Shown here piece by piece: positions 36,772-44,998 of a stretch of DNA of 64,000 nucleotides. Position numbers and translations under genes: made by a program. Positions within the stretch are counted from its first letter, which is position 1. Every line of letters begins with the position of its first letter. Under the pieces are notes generated by a model. The model did no database searches and had not been told where the DNA came from. It was given only the letters and a program-made list of their open reading frames with translations. The stretch lies in contig NZ_JANKBZ010000001.1 of the NCBI RefSeq assembly GCF_024623785.1, positions 905,276 to 969,275 of the forward strand, read 5' to 3'. Source of the DNA: Archangium lipolyticum. Its GTDB lineage: Bacteria > Myxococcota > Myxococcia > Myxococcales > Myxococcaceae.

Positions 36772-36858
36772 GTCCCCTACCCCTCTCCAACGCCCATCCG
36801 ACACACCCACCGCCGGGCCCTCCCCGGCGGTGCCAGCCCCGAGCCCCTCCGGCCCGTC

Positions 36859-38244
36859 CTACCGCGCTCCCCGCGCCAACAACACGTGCCTCACCGTGTG
36901 GAAGATGATGCCCATGTCCAGGAACAGCGAGCCGTTCTTCACGTAGTACAGGTCGAACTCCAGCTTGTTCCGCGCATCCTCCACCGACGCCCCGTACGGG
37001 TAGCGGATCTGCGCCCACCCCGTCAGGCCGGGCTTCACCGCCTCGCGCAGCCCGTAGAAGGGAATCTGCTGCTTGAGCTGCTCGACGAAGACGGGGCGCT
37101 CCGGCCGCGGCCCCACGAAGCTCATGTCCCCCATCAACACGTTGAAGACCTGGGGAATCTCGTCGATGCGCGTCTTGCGGATGAATCGGCCCACCCGCGT
37201 CACGCGGTCGTCATTGGCCCGGGCCCACACCGCGCCATCCTTCTCCGCGTCCGTGCGCATGCTGCGGAACTTCCACAGCCCGTACGGCTTGCCTCCCAGG
37301 CCCGTGCGCTCCTGCCGGTAGAAGATGGGGCCCTTGGAGTCCAGCTTGATGGCCAGCACCACCAGCACCAGGAAGGGCGCGGCGCACAGCAGCAGCACCG
37401 AGGCCACGAGGATGTCGAAGACGCGCTTGGCCGCGCGCCGCACGGGCGAGACCGTCAGCTCGTCCGCGAAGGCGAAGTCGCTGGTGCGCAGGTGCGCCAC
37501 CGGAATCCGGCGCAGCACGCGCTCGCAGAAGCCCGTGGCGTCATACACCCGGCGCCCCGCCAGGCGGCAGCGCAGCAGCGCGTCCATCCACTGGCCCCCG
37601 CGCATGTCGTCCATGGCCTGCACCACGAATCCGGCCTTGTACCGCTCGGCCACCACGTCCACCGGATCCGGCGCCCGCCCGTTGGCCAGCGGCGCGCGCG
37701 GGTCCACCAGGGCCACCACCTGGAAGGCGTCCTCGCCCCCCTGCTCGATGAGCGTGGCCACCGCGCGCGCCTTGAGCCCATCGCCCACGATGAGCACCCG
37801 GCTGGGGTTGCCCACCACCGCGCGCAGCGAGGCCCGCACCAGCAGCGTCCCCGCGAAGGCCCCCATGCCGCCGCCCAGCAGCGCGCCCGGAGGCAGCTGC
37901 ACCGGCAGCACCGCCGGCGCCAGCATCATCAACACCCCGACGACGGCCGTCGTCACCCCCGCGGCCTTGAGCAACCGCGCCCCCCGGCTCCGGTCCTCCG
38001 CCGCCACCCGCAGGTCGTACAGATCCATCAGGTAGAGCGAGAACTGGAACGTGGGGACGAAGGTGGCCCCCAGCAGGATCAACGCTGGCACGGACTGGGC
38101 CAGCGGCATGTGGCTGTTGGCCGGCGCCAGAATCGTCGCGCAGCCCACCGCGCCCATCAGACAGGTGAGGGCGATGGCGACGCTCTCGATCACGAAGAGC
38201 GCCAGCTTCCTGGATGAAAAGTAATGGTGGAAAACCCGAAGCAC
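36859..38244 (-). CDS. exoE: Polyprenyl glycosylphosphotransferase (WbaP/EpsZ-type), ExoE
   Basis: A 461-residue membrane enzyme that starts polysaccharide synthesis by moving a hexose-1-phosphate from a UDP-sugar to undecaprenyl phosphate. Four N-terminal membrane segments lead to a Rossmann-like middle (VLIVGDGLKARAVATLIEQG), a fifth hydrophobic hairpin (KRVFDILVASVLLLCAAPFL) and the catalytic domain with GLWKFRSMRTDAEKDG, IRKTRIDEIPQ (Asp-Glu dyad), SFVGPRPERPVF and LTGWAQIRYPYGAS. GTG start with GGAGGGA 5 bases upstream. Fourth in line after exoD. Confidence 0.92.
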   Translation of the reverse strand: MLRVFHHYFSSRKLALFVIESVAIALTCLMGAVGCATILAPANSHMPLAQSVPALILLGATFVPTFQFSLYLMDLYDLRVAAEDRSRGARLLKAAGVTTAVVGVLMMLAPAVLPVQLPPGALLGGGMGAFAGTLLVRASLRAVVGNPSRVLIVGDGLKARAVATLIEQGGEDAFQVVALVDPRAPLANGRAPDPVDVVAERYKAGFVVQAMDDMRGGQWMDALLRCRLAGRRVYDATGFCERVLRRIPVAHLRTSDFAFADELTVSPVRRAAKRVFDILVASVLLLCAAPFLVLVVLAIKLDSKGPIFYRQERTGLGGKPYGLWKFRSMRTDAEKDGAVWARANDDRVTRVGRFIRKTRIDEIPQVFNVLMGDMSFVGPRPERPVFVEQLKQQIPFYGLREAVKPGLTGWAQIRYPYGASVEDARNKLEFDLYYVKNGSLFLDMGIIFHTVRHVLLARGAR

Positions 38245-38330
38245 GTATCTCCCTCCGACCGCCTCACCATCGCCCGGTGCCACGACATCCGGCCGCGCGT
38301 CCCCTTCCCGCGCGGCCGGATGTGGACCCA

Positions 38331-39098
38331 CTACTTCCTGACGTAGTTCTTCAGATACGGGGTGTCGCTCAGCTCCGCCCCGTTGAGCACGCAGCCCAGG
38401 ATGGGCGCGCCGCCCAGCTGCTCCACGGCCTGGTTGACCGCCCGGGCCGGGGTGACGTTGGCGCGCACCACCATGAGCAGCCCGTCCGTCTGGTGGCCCA
38501 GGATGGCCGAGTCCGCGAAGGGCAGCGTGGGCGGCAGGTCCACGTACACCTCGTCGAAGTGATCGCGCACCACCTTGAGGAACTGCTTCATCCTCGCGCT
38601 GGCGAGCGCCTGGGTGGGCTCCTCGGGCGTGCCGCCCGCGGTGATGACGGCCATGCGGGTGGCCTGGAAGCGGCGCACCAGGTCGCGGATCTCACACTCC
38701 CCGGCCAGCAGCTCCGACAGGCCCGGCCGGCCCCTGATGCCCAGCACGTCCGCCACCTGGCCGCGGCGCAGGTCCGCGTCGATGAGGAGGATGCGCCGCT
38801 CCGGATTGGCCCGGGCCGCCGCCAGGGCCAGGTTCACCGTCGTCACCGTCTTGCCCTCGCCGGGCATGGCCGAGGTGACGCCCACCACCTTCAGGGGCCG
38901 CAGCTCGCGCATCCGCTCCAGCCGGTAGTAGAGGCTGCGGTACTGCTCCGCCGCGCTCGAGGCGGGCGCCGTCAGCGACACCACCCGCTTGTCCACCGCG
39001 TTCGGCGAGCCCGCGGCGTCGTCAACGCGAGGAAGGAAATTTCCCGCCCTCTCCATGGTCTGTTCCATCTTGTTCCTCTCCGATTCCGCGTTGTTCAC
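38331..39098 (-). CDS. exoD: Bacterial tyrosine kinase (Wzc cytoplasmic half), ExoD
   Basis: A 255-residue BY-kinase: Walker A VTSAMPGEGKTVTTVN, Walker A' RRILLIDADLRRG and Walker B-like VYVDLPPTLPFAD. The C-terminus DTPYLKNYVRK has two Tyr residues that could be the autophosphorylation cluster, which is short for this family. It partners the separate membrane protein ExoC, as in the CapB/CapA split of Gram-positive systems. GTG at 39098 is the longest start; the ATG at 39068 with GGAGAGG upstream is equally good. Controls chain length and export of the coat polymer. Confidence 0.9.
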   Translation of the reverse strand: MNNAESERNKMEQTMERAGNFLPRVDDAAGSPNAVDKRVVSLTAPASSAAEQYRSLYYRLERMRELRPLKVVGVTSAMPGEGKTVTTVNLALAAARANPERRILLIDADLRRGQVADVLGIRGRPGLSELLAGECEIRDLVRRFQATRMAVITAGGTPEEPTQALASARMKQFLKVVRDHFDEVYVDLPPTLPFADSAILGHQTDGLLMVVRANVTPARAVNQAVEQLGGAPILGCVLNGAELSDTPYLKNYVRK

Positions 39099-39108
39099 CC
39101 GAAGACCC

Positions 39109-40530
39109 CTAGTTCAGCGGCGAGTCCGACGAAGACGGGGGCACGACACCATTTCGCACTCCGGTCGCGGGCATCAGCACCCGCTTCTCCGCCTTGCCTT
39201 GCATGTTCGGGACCACCGCGAGCACGGGGAGGGGCAGGCGGTCGCGCAGCTCCTCGGTGTCGCGGATGCTGTCGTCACGCATCTCCAGCACCACCGTGAT
39301 GAGCACCCCCAGGCCCAGGGCCACCAGGAAGGCGATGATCATCCCGCTCACCCGGTCCGGCCTGGCGGCGATCGTCGGCACGCCCGCCGGGGACACGACG
39401 TGGAAGAGGCTCTCGGCGCTCTTCATCTCCAGATCCTGGGCGATCTCCGCCTCCACGCGGCGGGACACCACGCTCTGGTACTTGGTGCGGGCGATCTCGT
39501 AGTCGCGCTGCAGCACGCCCAGCTCGTGGGCCCACTGCGGGGTGCGGTCCAGCCGCTTCTGGTAGTCACCGGCCTGCTGGTGCAGGGCGTCGATGTCCTT
39601 CTGGATGGTGGCGATGAGGTCGCTCACACGAGCGCGCTCCTGACGCTCCACCCACTGGCGGCTCTCGGCGTCCTTGCGCCTCTCACGCATGGAGGAGAGC
39701 TCCTGGGACAGCCGCTTCACCTCGGGGTGATCCCCCGTCCACGAGGAGCGGGCGGCCACCAGCTGCTGGGTGAGCGAGTGCTCGGCGGACTCGAGACGGC
39801 CCGCCTCGCTGTCCGCGGCATTGCGAGCCCGCGCCAGCTCGGAGCGGCGGGCCTCGGCCACGCGCAGCTCCTCGGACTTCGTCTGCAGCAGCGCGCCCAC
39901 GCGCTCCAGCCCGCGCATGTTCATCTCCAGCTGCTCGGGCAGCTCACCCAGGTGATCCACCTTGAACTGGGCGATCTTCCGCTCCCAGTCGGTGACGCTC
40001 TTGGAGAGCGACGTCAGCTCGTCCTGGAAGAGCTGCGTGGCCCGGGCCGCCTGCTCCTGGCGCGACTTGAGCGCCTGCTCGGAGAACAGCTGCGGCAGCC
40101 GGTTGGCCACCTGCGCGGCCACTTGAGGATCATGACTCGCGTACGTCAGCTCGAAGGCGCTCTCCCCCTCCACGCGCACGGTGAGATCCTTGCGCATGCG
40201 GGTGACGGCGGCCTCGATGCCGTCCTCGGAGACGATCTCCGGATAGAGGTTCATCTCCTCGATGGCCCGCTGAAGGACGGGGCGGGACATCAACTCCTGG
40301 CGGACGGTGAGCAGGCGCTGCTCCACCAGCTCACTGACGGTGCGCTGCACCATCTCCTCACCCGGCCGCTGCGGCTGCACTCGCACCACCGCCGTCGCCT
40401 CGTACACCTTCGGCTGGCTCAACACGATGGCGGCTCCCACCGCGAACACTCCCAGCACGATGGCCCCGACCAGCACCTTTCGGCGCCACAGTGCCTTCAG
40501 CACCTGGTCTGCCGTCATCCCACGCTCCAT
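39109..40530 (-). CDS. exoC: Polysaccharide co-polymerase (Wzz/Wzc membrane part), ExoC
   Basis: A 473-residue inner-membrane protein with a Wzz domain: TM1 RKVLVGAIVLGVFAVGAAIV, the conserved periplasmic KVYEATAVVRVQPQRPGEE, a long coiled coil (about 170-370) and TM2 VSGMIIAFLVALGLGVLITVVL preceded by the Pro-rich SPAGVPTIAARPDR. No kinase domain is attached; ExoD supplies it. The ATG at 40530 has GGAGGAGGAG 5 bases upstream. It regulates polymer length and bridges to the outer-membrane export protein ExoA. Confidence 0.9.
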   Translation of the reverse strand: MERGMTADQVLKALWRRKVLVGAIVLGVFAVGAAIVLSQPKVYEATAVVRVQPQRPGEEMVQRTVSELVEQRLLTVRQELMSRPVLQRAIEEMNLYPEIVSEDGIEAAVTRMRKDLTVRVEGESAFELTYASHDPQVAAQVANRLPQLFSEQALKSRQEQAARATQLFQDELTSLSKSVTDWERKIAQFKVDHLGELPEQLEMNMRGLERVGALLQTKSEELRVAEARRSELARARNAADSEAGRLESAEHSLTQQLVAARSSWTGDHPEVKRLSQELSSMRERRKDAESRQWVERQERARVSDLIATIQKDIDALHQQAGDYQKRLDRTPQWAHELGVLQRDYEIARTKYQSVVSRRVEAEIAQDLEMKSAESLFHVVSPAGVPTIAARPDRVSGMIIAFLVALGLGVLITVVLEMRDDSIRDTEELRDRLPLPVLAVVPNMQGKAEKRVLMPATGVRNGVVPPSSSDSPLN

Positions 40531-40572
40531 GTGCGCTCCTCCTCCTCGCTCCACCTTGTCGCTCCAGCTCAA

Positions 40573-41724
40573 CTACCAGGCCGTCATGTGCAGGCGGACA
40601 GCCGCGACATTCCGGGTCAGGTTCACGTCCTCCGCGGCCTCGTCCACGCCCACCTGGGCGATGCGATCCACGGCACCCTGCATCGACACATACCGATTGA
40701 TCTTGAACTCGACTCCCGCTCCCAGTGCGTAGCCCTGGGCCACTCGCGGGCCTCCATTGAAGGTGAAGGCCCCTTCTCCCGGCGCCCGCCCGTTGCGGAA
40801 GAAGCTGGCGGCGCCATAGACGGACAGCCGTTGGCTGAAGTGGTGGTTGAACACCATGCCCGCGTAGTCCGCCCACAACACGTTGGCGAAACCGCTCGCG
40901 CCCACCAGGTCATGTCCCGCGATGACGCCCAGGTCGAAGCGCCTCGCCTCGTGCAGCAGCTCCAGCTTCACCCGGGGCACCAGGCCGCGGGTGCCATCCC
41001 CACCGAGGAAGGACACCGGACCGCCGCGGGCCGTGAAGGTGGTCTGCCTCGTGAGCCGGTAGCGCAGGGCCGCGGAGACTCCGTGCGACTGATCGAAGCT
41101 GTCGCCGAAGATGAAGCCCTGATAGCGGTACTCCGCGCCCAGGGAGAGCCTGCGCGTGGTGCGCAGCCAGATCTCCGCGTACGGGTTGTGCACGAAGCCG
41201 GGGGTCCGGTCTCCGTACAGCATCCGCACGCCCTCGAACCCGTAGCCGGCGCCCACGTCCACCTGCCGGCTCAGCCGCCCCGAGACATACATCCGCGTCT
41301 GTCCATAGAGGACGGGCTGGGCGGCGCGCGCCACGCTCTCGCGAGGCAGGGAGGCGGGATCCGTCACCCGGTAGATGCCACCGGAGACCTCCACCCGCAG
41401 GCGGCGCGACAGCAGCTTGCGCACCGACAATCCCAGACGGTGGTCCAGGGACACCTTCCCGGAACCATGCCGCATGAGCAGGTCCGCCGCGTAGAAGCTC
41501 TCCAACGTCAGCGTCGGATCCTTCACGTCCAGCCCGAACCGCGGCGTCAGCTTCGTCATCAGCTGACCATCGATGTCGCCCGTCTCACTCAGACGGAAGT
41601 CATCGTCGTAGCGCTCCTCGAGCGACAGCCTGGCCCGAGGCTCCACCACCGTGGCCGCGAGCGCGGCCGGAGCGGCACCACACACCACCGCCGCCGCCAC
41701 CCATCCCTTCCATGAACGTCTCAC
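40573..41724 (-). CDS. exoB: Outer-membrane beta-barrel protein, ExoB
   Basis: A 383-residue exported protein: signal peptide WVAAAVVCGAAPAALAA, then many alternating amphipathic strands (ARLSLEERYDDDFRLSE, LSLGAEYRYQGFIFGDSF, TTFTARGGPVSFLGG) and a final aromatic residue Trp. This is a GumK/Wzi-like barrel of the type that pairs with short Wza proteins lacking their own outer-membrane helix. GTG at 41724 with GGAGG 5 bases upstream is the best start. Sits between exoA and exoC as in M. xanthus. Confidence 0.82.
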   Translation of the reverse strand: MRRSWKGWVAAAVVCGAAPAALAATVVEPRARLSLEERYDDDFRLSETGDIDGQLMTKLTPRFGLDVKDPTLTLESFYAADLLMRHGSGKVSLDHRLGLSVRKLLSRRLRVEVSGGIYRVTDPASLPRESVARAAQPVLYGQTRMYVSGRLSRQVDVGAGYGFEGVRMLYGDRTPGFVHNPYAEIWLRTTRRLSLGAEYRYQGFIFGDSFDQSHGVSAALRYRLTRQTTFTARGGPVSFLGGDGTRGLVPRVKLELLHEARRFDLGVIAGHDLVGASGFANVLWADYAGMVFNHHFSQRLSVYGAASFFRNGRAPGEGAFTFNGGPRVAQGYALGAGVEFKINRYVSMQGAVDRIAQVGVDEAAEDVNLTRNVAAVRLHMTAW

Positions 41725-41784
41725 GGCACCCTCCATCCCCGCACTCCGACCCCGAAACGGCACGCTCCGGCCCCTGCCTCCGCA

Positions 41785-42363
41785 CTACTTGACGATGACG
41801 GTGTCCCCCGGCCGCAGGATGAGCGGCTCGAACTTGTCCGGCTCGTCCACCAGCTCGCTGTAGCTCACGGGGATGTAGTTGCCGTCCGAGCCCGTGCGGC
41901 GCAGGACGACGATGCCCTCGCGATCCGCGAAGTCCGTGAAGCCACCCGCCAGGGCAATGGCCTGCAGGATGGACACGCGGCCACGCAGCGGGTAGGCGCC
42001 AGGGTTGGCCACCTCCCCCGTGATGAAGACGCGGCTGCTGTTCACCTCGCGGACGATCACCGTCACCCGGGGCTCCTGCACGTAAGGCTTGAGGGCCTCG
42101 CGCAGCTCATCGGCCAACTCGGTGGGCGTACGGCCCTCGGCCTTCACCTCGCCCACCATGGGCATGGAGATGAAACCGTCCGGGCGCACCGGCAGGGTGC
42201 GCGAGAGATCCGCGTCACGCCACACCGCCACATCCAGGATGTCCTCACGGCCGATGCGGTACGGCTGGTCCGAATTGTCCACCCGCGCCGTGGCTCGGTG
42301 GGCGCACCCCGACAGGAGGAGCAACCCCAGCACCACCCACCACCTCGCGCTCGTTTTTCCCAT
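41785..42363 (-). CDS. exoA: Outer-membrane polysaccharide export (OPX) lipoprotein, ExoA
   Basis: A 192-residue Wza-family lipoprotein, lipobox LLLLSGC (Cys20). The polysaccharide-export domain YRIGREDILDVAVWRD and VRPDGFISMPMVGEVKAEGR is followed by one SLBB domain (SSRVFITGEVANPGAYPLRG, ILQAIALAGGFTDFADREG). It lacks the C-terminal amphipathic helix of E. coli Wza, in keeping with a partner barrel (ExoB). The ATG at 42363 has GGAGAGG 6 bases upstream. First gene of the exo operon; a sigma54-like promoter lies about 70 bases upstream. Confidence 0.93.
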   Translation of the reverse strand: MGKTSARWWVVLGLLLLSGCAHRATARVDNSDQPYRIGREDILDVAVWRDADLSRTLPVRPDGFISMPMVGEVKAEGRTPTELADELREALKPYVQEPRVTVIVREVNSSRVFITGEVANPGAYPLRGRVSILQAIALAGGFTDFADREGIVVLRRTGSDGNYIPVSYSELVDEPDKFEPLILRPGDTVIVK

Positions 42364-42724
42364 CGCTCGCCTCTCCCCAACGTCCCTGTCATCCATCGGA
42401 AGAACAGGAACCATGTGTTCGGGGAGGGCCTTAGCAGCGGGTGTGCCAAAGGCCTCACGATGGCAAAGTCCCCGGATCGTCGTGGGTTACGCGCTACAGC
42501 CAGTCGGAAGCGGGGCGGATGTCCGGGAAAAAATTCCGGCATCGGCCGCGGGGGTGGGAGCGAAGAACAGCCCGCGGTGCCCTCGGAGGGGGAAAGACTT
42601 TTCTCACGGTGTGCCGGGGTTTTGCCCATTTTCTCGGGGCGGAGCGCGGCACGCCGTTTGTATCTGGTTCCAGCGGAGCCCGTACTGGGAAGGGACGGGG
42701 CACCGAGGAGAGTGGACGGCGGCT
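42364..42724. other. exoA upstream regulatory region
   Basis: About 360 bases between divergent exoA and a small membrane protein gene. Besides the sigma54-like element at 42433-42448 it holds a less GC-rich patch near 42527 (GGGAAAAAATTCCG, an imperfect palindrome GGAA...TTCC) and no gene of convincing quality. Enhancer sites for an activator would be expected here. Confidence 0.4.
42433..42448 (-). promoter_or_regulatory. Sigma54-like -24/-12 promoter of exoA
   Basis: On the minus strand TGGCACACCCGCTGCT carries GG and GC exactly 12 bases apart and matches the TGGCAC-N5-TTGC consensus except for one T to C change. Transcription would begin near 42422, leaving a leader of about 60 bases before the exoA ATG. 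Sigma54 with enhancer-binding proteins drives many developmental genes in Myxococcus, which suits a spore-coat operon. Confidence 0.55.
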
Positions 42725-42919
42725 ATGAGTAAGGCGGCGGGAGCGGTGATCGCGATGTTCACGGTGGGGGCGGGGATGATGACGCTGCTCGGTTCGGTGC
42801 TGGGCACCTATGCGGAGGCGGCCACGCTGGCACTGGTGGGCGTGGGCCTGCTCGCGGGGAGCTCGGTGTTGAGCGGTAGCAAGGAGGTGGCACCGGCCGG
42901 GGTGGCGAAGGAAGCCTGA
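42725..42919 (+). CDS. Small two-helix membrane protein
   Basis: A 64-residue protein: AVIAMFTVGAGMMTLLGSVL and TLALVGVGLLAGSSVLSGS are two hydrophobic segments with a short acidic turn; the end is Ala/Lys/Glu-rich. The ribosome site is weak. It is a plausible small gene because the frame is clean and typical of membrane proteins, but it has no recognised family and faces away from exoA. Confidence 0.4.
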   Translation: MSKAAGAVIAMFTVGAGMMTLLGSVLGTYAEAATLALVGVGLLAGSSVLSGSKEVAPAGVAKEA

Positions 42920-43117
42920 GCTGGCGAAGTCGAAGTAGAGATTTCAGTACGGGGGGTGGGAGGGTCGCTCGAGGTGTCGGGCGCCCTCCAGACGACGAAC
43001 AGGCAGGCAGGCACTCGACGCCCCTGGCGGGGCGCCGGGAGTGGCGAGGCTTTCCCCCCTTCGTGGGACTGCGCACCCTGTACCTGAGTACATCCCGCTT
43101 CTGCCTGGGAGGATCCC

Positions 43118-44998
43118 GTGGGGACCGGAAGCTTCCAACTCACCCTGGGCGCGCGCCTGCTCGATGATGGCCGCACCCATTTCCGGGTGTGGGCACCGCG
43201 GCGCCGCCGGGTGGACGTCTGTGTCCACGAGACCAGCGGCCTACGCTACCTCCCCTTGGAGTCCTCGGGACGCGGCTACTTCGAGGGGACCCTCCCCGTG
43301 CCCGTGGGCAGCCTCTATAAATACCGGCTGGATGGGGGAGAGGCCTTTCCAGATCCCTGCTCCCGGTTCCAGCCCGAGGGCCCGCATGGCCCCTCGCAGG
43401 TAGTGGATCCCTCGCGCTACGCCTGGAAGGACGGCGGCTGGCCGGGCGTCACGCTCGAGGGCCAGGTCCTCTATGAGCTGCACGTGGGCACCTTCACGCC
43501 CGAGGGAACCTATGAGGCGGCGGCCCGCAAGCTGCCCCTGTTGAAGGAGCTGGGCGTCACCACGCTGGAGCTGATGCCTCTGCACACCTGCCCGGGCCGC
43601 TTCAACTGGGGCTATGACGGCGTGCAGCTCTTCGCGCCCCACCCGGCCTATGGCCGCCCGGATGATCTGCGGCGCCTGGTGGACGAGGCCCACCGGCTGG
43701 GGCTCGGCATCATCGTGGACGTCGTCTACAACCACCTCGGGCCGGACGGGAACTACCTGTCCCAGTACGCCGAGGGCTACTTCAACAAGAAGTACCCCAA
43801 CGAGTGGGGCGACCCCACCAACTTCGATGACGGAGAGGCGGCCGGCCCCTCGCGCGACTTCTTCATCCAGAACGCCTGCTATTGGGTGGCCGAGTACCAC
43901 TTCGATGGGCTGCGCCTGGACGCCACGCAGAGCCTGTACGACGCCTCGCCCCGGCACATCGTGGGAGAGCTGATCGAACGGGTGCGCGAGGCGGCGGGCA
44001 GGCGGCGCGTCCTGCTCATCGGGGAGAACGAACCGCAGGACGTGAAGCTGGTGACGCCGCCGGCGCAAGGAGGGTACGGAGCGGATGCCCTCTGGGTGGA
44101 CGACTTCCACCACTCGGCGAAGGTGGCGTCGACGGGCCGCTCCGAGGCCTATCTGGTGGACTACTGCGGCACCGCGCAGGAGTTGCTGTCGTGCGCGCTG
44201 CGCAACTCGCTCTACCAGGGGCAGTACTACAAGTGGCAGAAGAAGCCCCGGGGCTCGCCGCTGCTGCACACCGAGGCGAAGCACGCCGTCTTCTACCTGC
44301 AGAACCACGATCAGATCGCCAATGCCCTGAAGGGCGAGCGGCTGCAACAACAGACGGGGCCGGCGAGGGCGCGGGCGCTGACGACGTTCTTCCTGCTGCT
44401 GCCCCAGACGCCCATGCTCTTCATGGGGCAGGAGTTCTTCTCCTCCTCGCCCTTCCTCTACTTCGTGGACCACCACTCGGAGCTGCAGGAGCTGGTGCGC
44501 AAGGGGCGCAATGACTTCCTCTCGCAGTTCCCGAGCGCCCGCCAGGCCCTGGAGGTGGAGGGATACAAGGTGCCCTTCGGCGAGGAGGCCTTCCGCCTGT
44601 CCAAGCTGGACTGGGCCGAGCGCGAACGGAATACGGAAGCGCTGGCGCTGCACGGGGATCTGCTGAAGCTGCGGCGGGAGGATCCGGTATTCGCGAGACA
44701 GGATCTGAAACAGCTCGCGGGGGCGGTGCTGTCGCCGCACGCCCTGGTGTTGCGCTATTTCGGAAGCGAGCAGGAGGGCGACCGCCTGGTGCTGCTCAAC
44801 CTCGGAACGGAGCTGGAAGTGGCCCCGTGCCCCGAACCGCTGTTGGCGCCGCCCGCGGGAAATAAGTGGAACCTCCTTCTGGCTTCTGAGCAGGTCCGCT
44901 ACGGCGGAATGGGAGCTCCGGACTTCCTGGACGGAGCGCGCATGCGAGTGGCCGGGCAGACGGCGCTCGTGTTCGAGAGTGAGGAGACGAAGACGTGA
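43118..44998 (+). CDS. treZ: Malto-oligosyltrehalose trehalohydrolase
   Basis: A 626-residue GH13 enzyme that releases trehalose from maltooligosyl trehalose. An N-terminal CBM48/E-set domain ([18 protein letters not shown]) is followed by the barrel: [27 protein letters not shown] with the nucleophile Asp, [11 protein letters not shown] with the acid Glu, and [12 protein letters not shown] with the third Asp. GTG start with GGGAGG 5 bases upstream. Its stop overlaps the debranching gene by GTGA. treY, which makes its substrate, is not in this window. Cytosolic; links glycogen turnover to trehalose, useful for desiccation and spores. Confidence 0.92.
   Translation: MGTGSFQLTLGARLLDDGRTHFRVWAPRRRRVDVCVHETSGLRYLPLESSGRGYFEGTLPVPVGSLYKYRLDGGEAFPDPCSRFQPEGPHGPSQVVDPSRYAWKDGGWPGVTLEGQVLYELHVGTFTPEGTYEAAARKLPLLKELGVTTLELMPLHTCPGRFNWGYDGVQLFAPHPAYGRPDDLRRLVDEAHRLGLGIIVDVVYNHLGPDGNYLSQYAEGYFNKKYPNEWGDPTNFDDGEAAGPSRDFFIQNACYWVAEYHFDGLRLDATQSLYDASPRHIVGELIERVREAAGRRRVLLIGENEPQDVKLVTPPAQGGYGADALWVDDFHHSAKVASTGRSEAYLVDYCGTAQELLSCALRNSLYQGQYYKWQKKPRGSPLLHTEAKHAVFYLQNHDQIANALKGERLQQQTGPARARALTTFFLLLPQTPMLFMGQEFFSSSPFLYFVDHHSELQELVRKGRNDFLSQFPSARQALEVEGYKVPFGEEAFRLSKLDWAERERNTEALALHGDLLKLRREDPVFARQDLKQLAGAVLSPHALVLRYFGSEQEGDRLVLLNLGTELEVAPCPEPLLAPPAGNKWNLLLASEQVRYGGMGAPDFLDGARMRVAGQTALVFESEETKT

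Noticed and set aside
38989..41715. 908-codon plus-strand frame opposite exoB-exoC-exoD
   Set aside because: Repetitive His/Leu/Arg composition, no domain, fully antisense to three recognised genes.
43241..44740. Minus-strand frame opposite treZ
   Set aside because: No recognisable motif and Arg/His/Gln-rich as expected from antisense of a high-GC gene.
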